A stretch of DNA of 64,000 bases from contig JAJDEI010000018.1 in NCBI GenBank assembly GCA_029259845.1, forward strand, positions 1-64,000, given 5' to 3'. This document shows, piece after piece, positions 18,522 through 28,413 of the stretch. The position numbers and the translations under genes were made by a program. The notes beneath the pieces were generated by a model. It saw only the letters and a program-made list of their open reading frames with translations. It was not told where the DNA came from and searched no databases. Positions within the stretch are counted from its first letter, which is position 1. Every line of letters starts with the position of its first letter. Source of the stretch: Planctomycetaceae bacterium (GTDB lineage Bacteria > Planctomycetota > Planctomycetia > Planctomycetales > Planctomycetaceae).

Positions 18522-20342
18522 ATGAGTACTGCCGCCCCCCCCAAGCCGCGTTCCCGCAAGTCCACCAAGCCCGCCGATCGCACGAACGGCCAACTCGCCG
18601 AGAACGCCATCCCGGACGACGAGACCAACATCAATCTCCTGGCGTCGTTAGTGGAGTGTGCTTCGTCGAACATCATGTTCGCCGACCGGGATCTGGCGAT
18701 CCGCTACATCAATCCCGCGGCGATGAAAACATTTGAGACACTGCGAAACATTCTGCCGGTGCAGCCGGAGGACATGCTCGGCGTCTCGATTGACGTCTTT
18801 CACAAGATGCCCGCACACCAGCGAAAGTTGCTGGCCAACCCGGACAACCTGCCCCACAAAGCTGAGATTACCGTTGGCGACGAAATGCTGCGGTTGGCCG
18901 TAAGCGCAACCTACGACGACGATGGCAACTACGTCGGGCCGATGGTCTCCTGGGACATTATCACCGAGGAGAAACAACGCGATGCCAAGTCTATCGGTGA
19001 GCTCGATGCGATCCGAAAATCGCAGGCGGTCATCGAGTTTGAACTCGACGGAACGATCATCACCGCCAATGACAACTTCCTGACGACGCTGGGCTACGCC
19101 CTGGAGGAAGTCAAAGGCAAACATCACAGTCTGTTCGTGGAGCCTGGTTTCGCCGCCAGCGCCGAGTACAAGGCTTTCTGGGAGAAACTCAACCGCGGCG
19201 AGTTTGAAGCGGCCCAGTTCCTGCGGATCGGAAAGGGGGGCAAAGAGGTCTGGATTCAGGCTTCCTACAACCCCATCCGGGACCTCGCCGGCAGGCCGTT
19301 CAAGGTCGTCAAATACGCGACCGACATCACGGACCAGAAGGAGATGCAACGCCAGATTGCCGAGGCAGCGGAACGCGACAAGCAGCGTGCCATTGAGCTT
19401 CAACAGAAGGTCGACCTGTTGCTGGAAGTCGTCAACGCGGCTGCCGCGGGTGACCTGACCCGGGACGTGGCTGTCACCGGCGAGGATGCCTTGGGCCAGA
19501 TGGGGCAGGCGCTGCAAACGTTCCTCGGCGACTTGCGGGGCAGCATGTCGGGGATTTCCGAGAACGCGCAAACGCTTTCGAGTGCCTCCAACGAGCTGGC
19601 AGCGGTCAGCAACGAGATGCGTTCCAATGCCGACAACACCTCGAACCAGGCCAACGTCGTCTCTTCGACGTCCGAGCAGGTCAGCCAGAACGTGCAGAGC
19701 GTGGCGGCTGGCATTGAGCAGATGAACACATCCATTCGTGAAATCTCGAGGAGTTCCACGGAAGCGGCCACCATCGCGGGCAACGCCGTCACTGCCGCGG
19801 AGGCCACCAACGCGACTGTGTCGAAACTGGGCGTCAGCAGTGCGGAAATCGGCAAGGTGGTCAAAGTGATCAATTCGATCGCCGAACAGACCAACCTGCT
19901 GGCCCTAAACGCGACGATTGAGGCGGCCCGTGCAGGGGAAGCCGGCAAAGGCTTCGCCGTCGTGGCCAACGAAGTCAAGGAACTGGCCAAGGAAACCGCC
20001 AAGGCAACCGAGGACATCAGCCAGAAGATCGAGTCGATCCAGACCGACACCGACAGTGCTGTGACCGCGATCGGCGAGATTTCCGACATCATCAACCAGA
20101 TTAGTGACGTCTCCACCACGATTGCCAGTGCGGTGGAAGAGCAGACCGCGACGACGGCGGAAATCGGCCGCAGCGTCTCCGAAGCCAACATCGGGACGAC
20201 CAGCATCGTTGAGAACATCGTGGCGGTGGCCCAGGCGGCCGATGGCACGATGCAGGGAGCAGCCAATTCCCAACAGGCTGCCGATGAACTCTCCCGGATG
20301 GCAACGTCACTGCAGGACCTGGTTTCCAAGTTCAAAGTCTGA
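18522..20342 (+). CDS. Soluble methyl-accepting chemotaxis protein with two PAS domains
   Basis: 606 aa with no transmembrane segment, so a cytoplasmic receptor. After a basic N-terminus there are two PAS modules: ~residues 40-150 ('[25 protein letters not shown]') and ~160-280 ('[24 protein letters not shown]' with the PAC part '[35 protein letters not shown]'). A HAMP-like stretch follows ('[27 protein letters not shown]'), then the signalling hairpin whose tip is '[24 protein letters not shown]'. No C-terminal CheR-tethering pentapeptide is present. The PAS pair may sense redox, oxygen or a small ligand internally; which is unknown. Confidence 0.93.
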   Translation: MSTAAPPKPRSRKSTKPADRTNGQLAENAIPDDETNINLLASLVECASSNIMFADRDLAIRYINPAAMKTFETLRNILPVQPEDMLGVSIDVFHKMPAHQRKLLANPDNLPHKAEITVGDEMLRLAVSATYDDDGNYVGPMVSWDIITEEKQRDAKSIGELDAIRKSQAVIEFELDGTIITANDNFLTTLGYALEEVKGKHHSLFVEPGFAASAEYKAFWEKLNRGEFEAAQFLRIGKGGKEVWIQASYNPIRDLAGRPFKVVKYATDITDQKEMQRQIAEAAERDKQRAIELQQKVDLLLEVVNAAAAGDLTRDVAVTGEDALGQMGQALQTFLGDLRGSMSGISENAQTLSSASNELAAVSNEMRSNADNTSNQANVVSSTSEQVSQNVQSVAAGIEQMNTSIREISRSSTEAATIAGNAVTAAEATNATVSKLGVSSAEIGKVVKVINSIAEQTNLLALNATIEAARAGEAGKGFAVVANEVKELAKETAKATEDISQKIESIQTDTDSAVTAIGEISDIINQISDVSTTIASAVEEQTATTAEIGRSVSEANIGTTSIVENIVAVAQAADGTMQGAANSQQAADELSRMATSLQDLVSKFKV

Positions 20343-20438
20343 CCCCCTGTTGCCAGACTCCCAGGCGACCCGCCGATCAAACTGGGCCTGCAAACCCCTG
20401 CCGCGCCGGCAGTGGGAACCAGCACCACACCGAATCCA

Positions 20439-20478
20439 ACGTGCGCCATGGCTGACGTCGCCGTGGCGCACGTTTTTT
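20439..20478 (+). terminator. Strong Rho-independent terminator after the receptor gene
   Basis: ACGTGCGCCATGGC, loop TGACGTC, GCCGTGGCGCACGT, then T6. The 14-bp stem has one G-T pair. The sequence is homologous to the right half of the element at 20722-20832, so the terminator may have been supplied by a repeat. Confidence 0.85.
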
Positions 20479-20721
20479 GACGAATCGTTCGGATGGCCGG
20501 TGTTGCGGTCGTGAGGAAGTTCCGGCTTCAGCATCCCCTCGCTCGGGAGATGCCCCCCGCGGCATGTCGCGGCTGACACGCTGCGAAGAGCCGTTCCCAG
20601 TCGCCCGTCGGCGACAGTCTGCCCGCGAGTGGCGAGACGGCGGGGAGCCGGGAGCCTCTGCCGCACGCGGTTGCGGGAGGAACTGCCCGCGGCCGTATCC
20701 GCCGCTCCACGGCCTACCCGC

Positions 20722-20832
20722 CCGTTGAAAAACTCACTTCTGCGTGCCACTGCCGTCTCGGCAGTGCGAGAAACCAGTCAGTTTTCAGACATCTGCACGG
20801 CTGACGCAGCCGTGGCACACGTTTTTCAACGG
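20722..20832. repeat. 111-bp element with perfect 12-bp terminal inverted repeats
   Basis: CCGTTGAAAAAC (20722-20733) and GTTTTTCAACGG (20821-20832). Inside are two hairpins, ACTGCCG/CGGCAGT and CACGGCT/AGCCGTG. No target duplication could be recognised. Its right half repeats the terminator hairpin at 20446-20483. Confidence 0.7.
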
Positions 20833-21072
20833 ACTACTACGGTGCGCGCGAAGCGAAAACTGCGTGCGACTGGCACGCTGTGAAAGCCGCGCATAATCCG
20901 CACGAATCGATCGGAAGACCGCCCGTGGGCCTGCATGGTCACACGGAGCGTTCCGATTCTTCGGACGACCGGTCCCCGAATGGCCCGGTTTCTTGCTGAT
21001 GTTGCGGAAAAAAAACATCCGCCTCTTCGTCCGTGAACAATTCTGGAGCATCATCCCCAGCGAGCCATCATT

Positions 21073-21456
21073 ATGCACTGCCTGATCGTCGATGATTCCC
21101 GTGCGATGCGACGCATCCTGCGAACGATCGTTCAGAGACTCGGCTACGAGACCGTGGAGGCCGAAAACGGCCGCATCGGTGTCGAGCGGCTGCATGAGAC
21201 CAGTGACGTCGGCTTAGCACTCGTGGACTGGAACATGCCAGAGATGAACGGCCTGGAATTCGTGCAAGCGGTCCGGTCCGAGGACCGGTACCAAAACGTC
21301 AAACTGGTGATGGTCACCAGCGAGACGGATCCGTCCCGGATGGTCCGGGCGCTGATGTCGGGAGCCGACGAATTCGCCATGAAGCCGTTCACCGAACAGA
21401 TTCTGGTCGACAAGCTCAAGCTGATCGGCGCCCTCCCCGACGGTGCCTGCTGCTGA
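21073..21456 (+). CDS. cheY: CheY-like single-domain response regulator (first)
   Basis: 127 aa receiver domain alone. Acidic pocket 'VDDS' (Asp7, Asp8), phospho-Asp52 in 'LVDWNMPEMNG', conserved Thr in 'VMVTSETD' and Lys in 'AMKPFT'. It has no output domain, so it acts by protein contact after phosphorylation by CheA. It is the first gene after the 730-bp gap and precedes the HDOD gene by 124 bp. Confidence 0.93.
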   Translation: MHCLIVDDSRAMRRILRTIVQRLGYETVEAENGRIGVERLHETSDVGLALVDWNMPEMNGLEFVQAVRSEDRYQNVKLVMVTSETDPSRMVRALMSGADEFAMKPFTEQILVDKLKLIGALPDGACC

Positions 21457-21580
21457 TCAGCCGCGTTCCTCCATTCGACGTGCGCGGGAGAGTCGAAACC
21501 GTATCGAATCACCACAAGACGGGCCACGGCCGGCCGAACCATCCATCAGGCCCACAACCGCATGGACATGAGACCGGACA

Positions 21581-22477
21581 ATGACTGTGATACACACTCC
21601 CTGCCTACCGTCACCTTCCGAACACATCTGCTCGCTGTTGCGTGCCCGTGCGCGGGAACTGGCGGTTCTGCCCGAGGTCGTCAGCGAGGCCTTGGGCCTC
21701 ATCAAGAACCCGGACGCCGATGTCCAGAGAATCTCCCGACTGATGGAGCGGGATATCCACCTCACGACGGAGATTCTGCGCCTGGCCAACAGCCCGGCCT
21801 TCGGAGGAAGCCGCGACATTGGCCGTCTGTCAGATGCTGTTGTCCGACTGGGATTGGACCGCTGCCAGGGTTTGATCCTCTCCTCATGCACGGCCAACCT
21901 GATGAAGCGGGTTTCGCTGGAACAACATTGGATTCGCGATGCGCTGTGGCAACACGGTTACACGACCGGCATCTGCTGCCAGATTCTCAATGCATCCCTC
22001 GATCTCCGGTTCACCGGCGAAGAATTTACGGCCGGACTGATTCATGATATCGGCCGGCTGTTGCTGGCGGTCATTCTCCCGGCGGAGTTCGGTGACGGCG
22101 ATCCGTTGGATTTCAACGAACCACACGATCCGCGGGAGCGGGAGCGGTCGGTCTTTGATACGGACCACACGGAGCTCGGCTCCTGGTTCGCGGAACAGAA
22201 CCGGCTTCCCCATTCGCTGGTGGACGTCATCCGGCATCATCATGACCCGGAGCAAGCCCCGCGCAACGCCGCGCTGGTCGCCCTGGTCGCCGCTGCCGAC
22301 CAGATGTCCAATCATTTTCTCCGGCACGAGTCGCCCGACAGCTTTGATCTGGGGAAACTGATTCGGTTGATCCCTCAGCTCCAGGCGGACGCCGCGGCGT
22401 ACAGCGACGAAACTTGCAGCGCGATTCTGACCCTGGCCTGGAACCGGGTCCAGGACTCGGCCGCGTTTTCCTTGTAG
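21581..22477 (+). CDS. HDOD-domain signalling protein
   Basis: 298 aa. HDOD domain (HD-related, without a complete catalytic metal site): 'LAVLPEVVSEALGLIKNPDADVQRISRLMERDIHLTTEILRLANSPAFG' (family block, residues ~27-76), 'DAVVRLGLDRCQGLIL', 'EEFTAGLIHDIGRLLLAV', 'SLVDVIRHHHDPE'. HDOD proteins often sit in chemosensory or two-component loci and act as scaffolds or regulators, not as hydrolases. An HDOD gene between cheY and cheB suggests it is an output or modulating partner of this pathway. Confidence 0.9.
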   Translation: MTVIHTPCLPSPSEHICSLLRARARELAVLPEVVSEALGLIKNPDADVQRISRLMERDIHLTTEILRLANSPAFGGSRDIGRLSDAVVRLGLDRCQGLILSSCTANLMKRVSLEQHWIRDALWQHGYTTGICCQILNASLDLRFTGEEFTAGLIHDIGRLLLAVILPAEFGDGDPLDFNEPHDPRERERSVFDTDHTELGSWFAEQNRLPHSLVDVIRHHHDPEQAPRNAALVALVAAADQMSNHFLRHESPDSFDLGKLIRLIPQLQADAAAYSDETCSAILTLAWNRVQDSAAFSL

Positions 22478-22541
22478 TCCCGTACGCCACACAGCATCAC
22501 AATTCACCTCTCTGAGACCCAAGCGTAGGCGATCCAGTCCC

Positions 22542-23639
22542 ATGTCAAACCCCCTTAGAATCCTGGTCACCGACGACTCGATCGTGTTACGGCGAGTGCT
22601 GGGCATGACGCTCGGCGAAGACCCGGAACTCGAAGTTGTGCATGCAGCGTCGAACGGCCGGGAAGCGGTCGACGCCGTCGCGACCCAGCAGTTTGATGTT
22701 GTGATCATGGACGTCGAAATGCCGGTGATGGACGGCATTGAAGCGACCGCCGAAATACGCCAACTCAACGCCGACCTGCCGATCGTCATGTTCAGTTCGG
22801 TGACTTCGGCCGGGGCCGACGCCACGTTCCGGGCCTTAACAGCCGGTGCCAACGACTACGTCCCCAAGCCTTCGCGCGTCGGCCATGTGACCAATGCATT
22901 TCAGCAGATTCGGGATGAATTGCTTCCCAAGATCAAAGGATGGGGCCGGCGATACCAGCGGTTGCGGTCCGAAACAAAAACGACGCCGGTCGCTCGCAAA
23001 CCTCAGCGACCGTCATTCCGGGCGAAGCATCCGGCGGACGTGATCGCGATCGGTGTCTCCACCGGCGGGCCCGATGCACTGGCCAAGTTGATTCCCGCGC
23101 TTCCGAACGATCTGCGGGTTCCCGTGTTGATCGTCCAGCACATGCCGCCCGTCTTCACGGAACTGCTAGCCAAGCGTCTGGACGCGATGAGCCCCTTGTC
23201 CGTCAAAGAGGCCGCTGCGGGTGAATCCATCCATCCGGGGGGCGTCTGGATCGCTCCCGGGGGGCAGCATATGGTGGTTCGGAATCAGGGCGCCCACCTG
23301 CAAGTGGAACTCGATGACGGCCCTCCGGTCCAGTCGTGCAAACCGGCCGTCAACGTGCTGTTCGATTCGGTCGCCGAATGCTACGGAGACCGCGCTTTGG
23401 CCGTCGTGCTGACCGGGATGGGCCGCGACGGCTGCGATGGCGCCCACCGCATTCGGGATGCCGGCGGCCAGGTCATCGTCCAGGACGAACATACGTCCGT
23501 CGTCTGGGGCATGCCGGCGGCCGTGGCCAACGCCGGCCTGGCAGACGGCCAGTTTCCCTTAGACGAAATCGGTGCCGAGATCGTGCAAAGAACTCACGCC
23601 GCCAAAGCTCCACGAACGCTCCAAACACAATCAAGCTAG
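22542..23639 (+). CDS. cheB: Chemotaxis methylesterase/deamidase CheB
   Basis: 365 aa. An N-terminal receiver (phospho-Asp57 in 'VVIMDVEMPVMDG') is joined by a basic linker to the methylesterase domain. That domain has the catalytic Ser in 'IGVSTGGPDAL', His in 'LIVQHMPP' and Asp in 'LTGMGRDGCDG'. It removes methyl groups from receptor glutamates and is activated by CheA. It starts 64 bp after the HDOD gene and is followed 39 bp later by cheR. Confidence 0.95.
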   Translation: MSNPLRILVTDDSIVLRRVLGMTLGEDPELEVVHAASNGREAVDAVATQQFDVVIMDVEMPVMDGIEATAEIRQLNADLPIVMFSSVTSAGADATFRALTAGANDYVPKPSRVGHVTNAFQQIRDELLPKIKGWGRRYQRLRSETKTTPVARKPQRPSFRAKHPADVIAIGVSTGGPDALAKLIPALPNDLRVPVLIVQHMPPVFTELLAKRLDAMSPLSVKEAAAGESIHPGGVWIAPGGQHMVVRNQGAHLQVELDDGPPVQSCKPAVNVLFDSVAECYGDRALAVVLTGMGRDGCDGAHRIRDAGGQVIVQDEHTSVVWGMPAAVANAGLADGQFPLDEIGAEIVQRTHAAKAPRTLQTQSS

Positions 23640-23678
23640 CAAAACTCCAACGCATCATTCGTTTCCTGGGTAGAAACC

Positions 23679-24521
23679 ATGCCTGTCGCCGAACATGACC
23701 TGGAGTTTCTCAGCACCATTGTGGCTGAGCGAACGGGCAACGTGATCTCGTCCCATCAGGCGTATCTCGTCGAATCGCGGCTGGCGCCGGTGGCCAAGGA
23801 AGCCGGACTCAGCGACATCCGTGCCCTCGTCAAAGAGCTTCAGCGCTCCCGCACCTCCCCGGTGCATGACCGCGTCGCAGAGGCGATGACGATCAACGAA
23901 ACGAGCTTCTTCCGGGATCCGAGCTTGTTCGATGCGATTTCTGCGCATGTCATTCCTGATCTGATCGATGCGAGGCAGTCGCAGCGGTCCTTGCGGATCT
24001 GGTGTGCCGCCTGCTCCAGCGGACAGGAGCCATACACCCTGGCGATCCTGCTCCGCACGCGGTTTCCCGAACTGGGCAACTGGGACGTCAAGATCACCGC
24101 GACTGACTATTCGCGCGAAATTCTCAGCAAGGCCGAATCGGGGAGCTACAGTCAGTTTGAGGTGGGACGCGGTTTGCCGGCCGCCATGCTTGTGCTCAAC
24201 TTTGACCGCGTGGGCATGAATTGGGTCGTCAAACCGGAGATTCGAAAGCAGATCGAATTCTGTGAGCTGAACCTGCTGACTCCGTTTCCCTTCTATCAGC
24301 CCTTTGACCTGATTCTGCTCCGAAACGTCCTGATCTATTTCGACCCCGGGAAAAAAGTCGACATCCTGACCAGCGCGCATCGCACGCTCGCCTCAGACGG
24401 CTACCTTTTCCTGGGAGGCGGCGAGTCGCTCGTCAGCCTGGAAACACCCTTTGAACGACAGGTGCTGGACCGCACCGTCGGCTACCGCCCACTCTATCCG
24501 TCGGAGACCAAACATGATTGA
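23679..24521 (+). CDS. cheR: Chemotaxis receptor methyltransferase CheR
   Basis: 280 aa, usual length. The N-terminal helical domain contains 'MTINETSFFRDPSLFDAI' and is followed by the SAM-binding methyltransferase core ('IWCAACSSGQEPYTLAI', 'ITATDYSREILSKAESGSY', 'FDLILLRNVLIYFD', 'YLFLGGGESL'). It adds methyl groups to receptor glutamates. It has no extra TPR domain. Its stop codon overlaps the start of the CheX-like gene by 8 nt, so the two are translationally coupled. Confidence 0.95.
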   Translation: MPVAEHDLEFLSTIVAERTGNVISSHQAYLVESRLAPVAKEAGLSDIRALVKELQRSRTSPVHDRVAEAMTINETSFFRDPSLFDAISAHVIPDLIDARQSQRSLRIWCAACSSGQEPYTLAILLRTRFPELGNWDVKITATDYSREILSKAESGSYSQFEVGRGLPAAMLVLNFDRVGMNWVVKPEIRKQIEFCELNLLTPFPFYQPFDLILLRNVLIYFDPGKKVDILTSAHRTLASDGYLFLGGGESLVSLETPFERQVLDRTVGYRPLYPSETKHD

Positions 24522-24972
24522 TGGCCCTACCCTGTGGCAGTTGACCGAACAGGCCTGTGACGGAATGCTGGGACTGCCCATCGCACCCTGCGATGACGCC
24601 CGGAACTCCTTCGACTTTGCGCTCAGCGCACAGATCAAAATCTCCGGAGACGCCGAAGCGCTGCTGTCGCTGCACAGCGAGGCGTCCTTCGCGCGGCACC
24701 TCGCCGCCACCATGTATATGGCCGAATCCAACGCCCTTGAAGAGGACGAAATCAACGACGCCCTCGGCGAACTGGTCAATATCATCGCCGGCAACATCAA
24801 AGGCATGTGTCCGGGGGAAACATTTCTTTCGCTCCCCTGCGTCGGCCAGTCTCTGGCAGACGAGCCGGACACGACGCCCGCCGAAAACATCGTTGAAGTC
24901 CGCGGCACCTGCGAAGGGCACGGCTTCACCATGCGTTTGGCATCGTCAATCATGTCGGCTTTACCCGCGTAG
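24514..24972 (+). CDS. cheX: CheX-like CheY phosphatase
   Basis: 152 aa. The helix 'INDALGELVNIIAGNIKG' carries the E-x2-N pair (Glu86, Asn89) that hydrolyses CheY-phosphate in CheX/CheC/FliY proteins. The rest has the alternating strand pattern of the family ('AQIKISGDAEALLSLHSE', 'VEVRGTCEGHGFTMRL'). I chose the ATG at 24514, preceded by CGGAGA. It should reset one or both CheY proteins of this locus. It overlaps cheR and is followed by the second cheY. Confidence 0.85.
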   Translation: MIDGPTLWQLTEQACDGMLGLPIAPCDDARNSFDFALSAQIKISGDAEALLSLHSEASFARHLAATMYMAESNALEEDEINDALGELVNIIAGNIKGMCPGETFLSLPCVGQSLADEPDTTPAENIVEVRGTCEGHGFTMRLASSIMSALPA

Positions 24973-25104
24973 AACGACTGGCGACGCCTGCCGTTGCCGC
25001 AAAACCACAGATGAATCCGGCGGCTGACGAAATCGGCAAGCGACGGTAACGCGGACCGTGAACAATGCCGCTCAACTTGATGACCTCCAACACAAAGCAA
25101 ACTG

Positions 25105-25467
25105 ATGAAGATTCTTATCGTTGATGACAGCAAGGCCATGCGCATGATCGTCACCCGCACGCTCAAGCAGGCCGGCTTTAGCGGACACACGACAGCCGAA
25201 GCCTCCAACGGTGTCGAGGCGCTTCAGAAAATCGAAGAGGACACGCCCGACATCGTCCTCTGCGACTGGAACATGCCCGAGATGAACGGCATCGAGCTGC
25301 TCGGAAAAGTCCGGGAAGCCCAACACAACGTCCGCTTCGGTTTCATCACCTCGGAAAGCAGCGCCGAAACAAAGGCGCTGGCAATCGAGAATGGAGCCGA
25401 CTTCGTTCTGACCAAACCATTTACCGCCGACTCCATGCAATTGGCACTGGAGCCCGTCTTCGCCTGA
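25105..25467 (+). CDS. cheY: CheY-like single-domain response regulator (second)
   Basis: 120 aa receiver. Asp7/Asp8 in 'VDDSKAM', phospho-Asp54 in 'LCDWNMPEMNG', Thr/Ser in 'FITSES', Lys in 'LTKPFTADS'. It is more typical of classical CheY than the first copy. It sits between the two CheX-like genes, the arrangement expected if each phosphatase has its own CheY. Confidence 0.93.
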   Translation: MKILIVDDSKAMRMIVTRTLKQAGFSGHTTAEASNGVEALQKIEEDTPDIVLCDWNMPEMNGIELLGKVREAQHNVRFGFITSESSAETKALAIENGADFVLTKPFTADSMQLALEPVFA

Positions 25468-25525
25468 CACTCAGGCAAATCAACGACCGTCCGTTTTATC
25501 CCATCACACCCTTCCGAGGTGCCCC

Positions 25526-26002
25526 ATGCCAGCAACCGCCCCCATCGTCGAAACCGAAGAATTCGGCAAGTTCCTGACTGACCTGTTCGGACTCAAAGTC
25601 CAATCCACGGAAGCCGCCACCGACACAGGCACTATCCGGGCCGCCACGGAGTACGTCGACGGCGACGGCCAGCTCCGCGGACTGATCGCCTGTGATCTGC
25701 CCTGTGCCGCCAGGCTCGGAGCCGCGCTCACGCAAATCCCCATGGGAGCCGTCGATGACAGCCTCGACGCCGGTGCTCTCTCCGACAACCTGGCCGAGAA
25801 CCTGGCCGAAGTCCTCAACATTGCTGTCAACCTCTTCCCGGAATGTCACTCGCAGCGACTGGTCGCCACCACCACAACCCAGGGCGAAGAAGCCTCCACG
25901 CTCTTCGCCGAAAAGACCGAAGGCGCGGCCGTCTGTTCCTTCGACATCGACATCCAACGCTACGGCAAAGGCGTAATCACCATCGCGCGGCTCGAAAGCT
26001 AG
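25526..26002 (+). CDS. Diverged CheX/CheC-like protein
   Basis: 158 aa, acidic, no signal peptide. No strong overall match is visible. The helix 'LSDNLAENLAEVLNIAVNLF' keeps an E-x2-N pair (Glu95, Asn98) in the same setting as the CheX-like gene 0.6 kb upstream, and strand-like stretches flank it ('QLRGLIACDLPCAARLG', 'GAAVCSFDIDIQRYGKGVITI'). It starts 58 bp after the second cheY. I infer a second CheY phosphatase or an inactive relative; this rests on the helix motif and context only. Confidence 0.5.
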   Translation: MPATAPIVETEEFGKFLTDLFGLKVQSTEAATDTGTIRAATEYVDGDGQLRGLIACDLPCAARLGAALTQIPMGAVDDSLDAGALSDNLAENLAEVLNIAVNLFPECHSQRLVATTTTQGEEASTLFAEKTEGAAVCSFDIDIQRYGKGVITIARLES

Positions 26003-26111
26003 AGCACGGGTTTCCCGCCGGAGTTGGTATTCTTGATGAGCCGCCGAGCTTGCTCGCTGCGCGTCCGTCGACGCGTCCGATGGAGGCTCGGCACGGGACG
26101 CCGGTCCGCCG

Positions 26112-28322
26112 TCACTCGCCCGCCTCACGGGCCGCCAACTGGCCCGGCGGCGTCGACAGGTCCCACAGCAGCACCCGCCCGTCGCCACCGGTCGCCAACG
26201 TCCGTCCATCCGGACTGAAGGCCAGCGACACCGGAATCCCCTGCGGCGAAATGATCGTCTCCCGAACTTCACCAGTCCCCACTTCGACGAGATGAATCCG
26301 TGGCTGGGGAATATCCTGGGCCGTCAGGTCCCGCGTATTTCCTTCTGGAAAGACTTGTGTGGCGACGGCCAACCATCGGCCATCCGGACTGAAGGCCGGT
26401 GTGCGAACGGATGTCTTTTCACCCAGGTCGATCGCTTGGATGACCTCTCCGCGGACACTGTCGACCAAATAGACCTTGGTTCGCTTTGACCGCCAATTGG
26501 CCAGTGCGAAGAGGCTCCTCTTGGGAAGGAAGGTCGCCCCACTGTAGATTTCTCCTTCTTCCGCATCGATTGTGCTGATGAGGTCTCCGGATCGCGTGTC
26601 CCAGAACCGTAGCGACGACTGCGATGTCTTCCAGACATCCTCGGCAGGAAACACACGGACGGACCCACACAAGATGCCGCCGTCCGGGGAAAACCCCAAC
26701 AAGTGAGCCGTCGCAAACGCGTCCTCGATCGGAATCGTCAGCGTTTGTTTGCCAGTCGAAGTATCGAACAGATGCACCGCCGTGCTGTACTTATCCCTGG
26801 ACGTGACAGCCGCCGTGCTGCTGTCGGGCGAAAACATACCGTAGGCGCTGGAGGTTTCCAAAAGGTCGAGGGCGGTGCCTGCTTCGGCATCCCAGAGGCT
26901 CACGCGACTTGGCGGTTTGCCTTCGTATTCTCCGGCCAGTTCATCACCCGTCAGGAAGTACCGGCCGTTCGGCGAAAGCGTCATATGGGTGATGTTCCGC
27001 GACGGCGCATGCTGCAGTCGCCGCGTCTCCTCGCCGGTGGCCAGATCCCATTCGCCGATGTTTCCGCCGCCCTCCCAGCGAAGCAGCCGCTTGCCATCCC
27101 GCTCCACACGAGTCATCTTGCGAGTCCACACGGGAATGTAGGCCGACTTCCAGTCCGGTGTGACATGGAAGAAAGACGGCGATCGCTGACTGTCGGCTCC
27201 GTTGTGGATCGTCGTGAGTTGCTCGCCGGTCTCGACGTCCCACAGTTGGACGAATCCGCTGCGGTAGTCGCAGGCGATGAGGCGTTTGCCGTCCGGTGAA
27301 AAGCGGATGCCGGACATCACACCGTCGCGGGTGGGGTGCATCAGGCTGGCTTTGAGCCGTGGCGAGACCGGTTCGAGAACGATGTCGAACTTCGATTTGG
27401 CGACCTTCACCCGATGCGTGCCGGGGGCGACGAAGCCGCCGATCCAGTCGTCGAAGGTGATCGTGACTGTCGCCTCGCCGGGGGGCACGTCGTCAGGGAC
27501 TTGCACGCCGCCGTGGAAGTTGACCGTGCAGCAGCGTTGTTGGAGCACGTACTCCGCCGTGGTTTCCGTGTCGCCGGGGAAGGTGATTTCCAGTTTGGGG
27601 GACAGGCCGTCGGGGACCAGATTCTGGTAGGCCGCAAAGGCCGTCGTGCCGGGGCCGAGACCGGGCGTGCCGAGGCCGAGGAACACGTCGGTTTTTCGGC
27701 CGACGGTCAATGTGGGGGCAGCGAACAGCGTGATTTCCCACGGTCCGCCGAAGTGGATAATCGGCGCTTCCGCTGGCGTGTCGGCGAAGACCAGCAGGCC
27801 GTTCGTGTCGATGGGCGAGACCAGATGTTCAACCCGTCCGCCGATCCCCGTCCCGCGACGGCCGGGCATCTCCAGTTCAACTTTGACGGCGTGGAAACGT
27901 GCTTGGGGATTCTTCATCAACGCCTTGCGAATCCGGGGCTCGGTTTCGGCCAGGTGCCGCAGGTTCATGGTCCCCACCGTCAGCGACTTGTGCAGCAGGT
28001 CCCCCTCGCGGACCTCATCCACGTCGAAGGCGAAGGTGCCGTCCTCCGCGTTGGACGATTTCTCATCGGCAGCGAAGCGTTCCGCCGGGTCCGTCAGGTC
28101 GCCGTCGCCGTTGAGATCCGCGTACAACGTTGCTCCGTCGTGCACCAGCCAGACCCGCGTCGCCGCCTCCGGCCCGAACACCAGCAGGCCGTACTTGGGC
28201 TGCGTCTCGTACGCCGGCTCCTTGGCGATCGTGAGCGGCACCTCCGTCAGATCAATCGCCCAAGAGGAGGGACTGGAGAGGAGCCAGAACATCCACGGCA
28301 AGACTCGAAAGGCGCTCTTCAT
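26112..28322 (-). CDS. Secreted WD40-repeat protein
   Basis: 736 aa. Signal peptide (cleavage about 'SSWAID'). The first ~330 residues are a strand-rich domain with 'DLNGDGDLTDPAERF', an EF-hand-like DxNxDGDxT calcium-binding loop. The C-terminal half is a WD40 propeller with repeats of the type 'FSPDGKRLIACDYRSGFVQLWDVETGEQL' (residues ~350-380) down to 'FSPDGRTLATGGDGRVLLWDLS'. It is probably periplasmic or cell-surface; function unknown. The GTG one codon upstream of this ATG is an equal alternative start. It is convergent with the chemosensory locus. Confidence 0.85.
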   Translation of the reverse strand: MKSAFRVLPWMFWLLSSPSSWAIDLTEVPLTIAKEPAYETQPKYGLLVFGPEAATRVWLVHDGATLYADLNGDGDLTDPAERFAADEKSSNAEDGTFAFDVDEVREGDLLHKSLTVGTMNLRHLAETEPRIRKALMKNPQARFHAVKVELEMPGRRGTGIGGRVEHLVSPIDTNGLLVFADTPAEAPIIHFGGPWEITLFAAPTLTVGRKTDVFLGLGTPGLGPGTTAFAAYQNLVPDGLSPKLEITFPGDTETTAEYVLQQRCCTVNFHGGVQVPDDVPPGEATVTITFDDWIGGFVAPGTHRVKVAKSKFDIVLEPVSPRLKASLMHPTRDGVMSGIRFSPDGKRLIACDYRSGFVQLWDVETGEQLTTIHNGADSQRSPSFFHVTPDWKSAYIPVWTRKMTRVERDGKRLLRWEGGGNIGEWDLATGEETRRLQHAPSRNITHMTLSPNGRYFLTGDELAGEYEGKPPSRVSLWDAEAGTALDLLETSSAYGMFSPDSSTAAVTSRDKYSTAVHLFDTSTGKQTLTIPIEDAFATAHLLGFSPDGGILCGSVRVFPAEDVWKTSQSSLRFWDTRSGDLISTIDAEEGEIYSGATFLPKRSLFALANWRSKRTKVYLVDSVRGEVIQAIDLGEKTSVRTPAFSPDGRWLAVATQVFPEGNTRDLTAQDIPQPRIHLVEVGTGEVRETIISPQGIPVSLAFSPDGRTLATGGDGRVLLWDLSTPPGQLAAREAGE

Positions 28323-28413
28323 CACTTCATTTCGGTGAGCTTGGGGACATGTTTGATTCTGTGTGAGAAAGATGTGAACTGACCGGATGGCTCAGCCAAC
28401 GTCCCCACAAAAC

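Larger units (their letters stand above)
20343..21072. other. 730-bp gap inside the chemosensory locus, rich in hairpins
   Basis: No credible gene. It contains a strong terminator-like hairpin (20439-20478) and a 111-bp element with perfect 12-bp terminal inverted repeats (20722-20832). The gap divides the locus into cheA-cheW-mcp and the downstream cheY-to-cheX part, which therefore probably has its own promoter near 20.9-21.0 kb. Confidence 0.6.

Noticed and set aside
20343-21072. CRISPR-like array in the hairpin-rich gap
   Set aside because: The repeated words are two inverted-repeat elements, not evenly spaced direct repeats with unique spacers.
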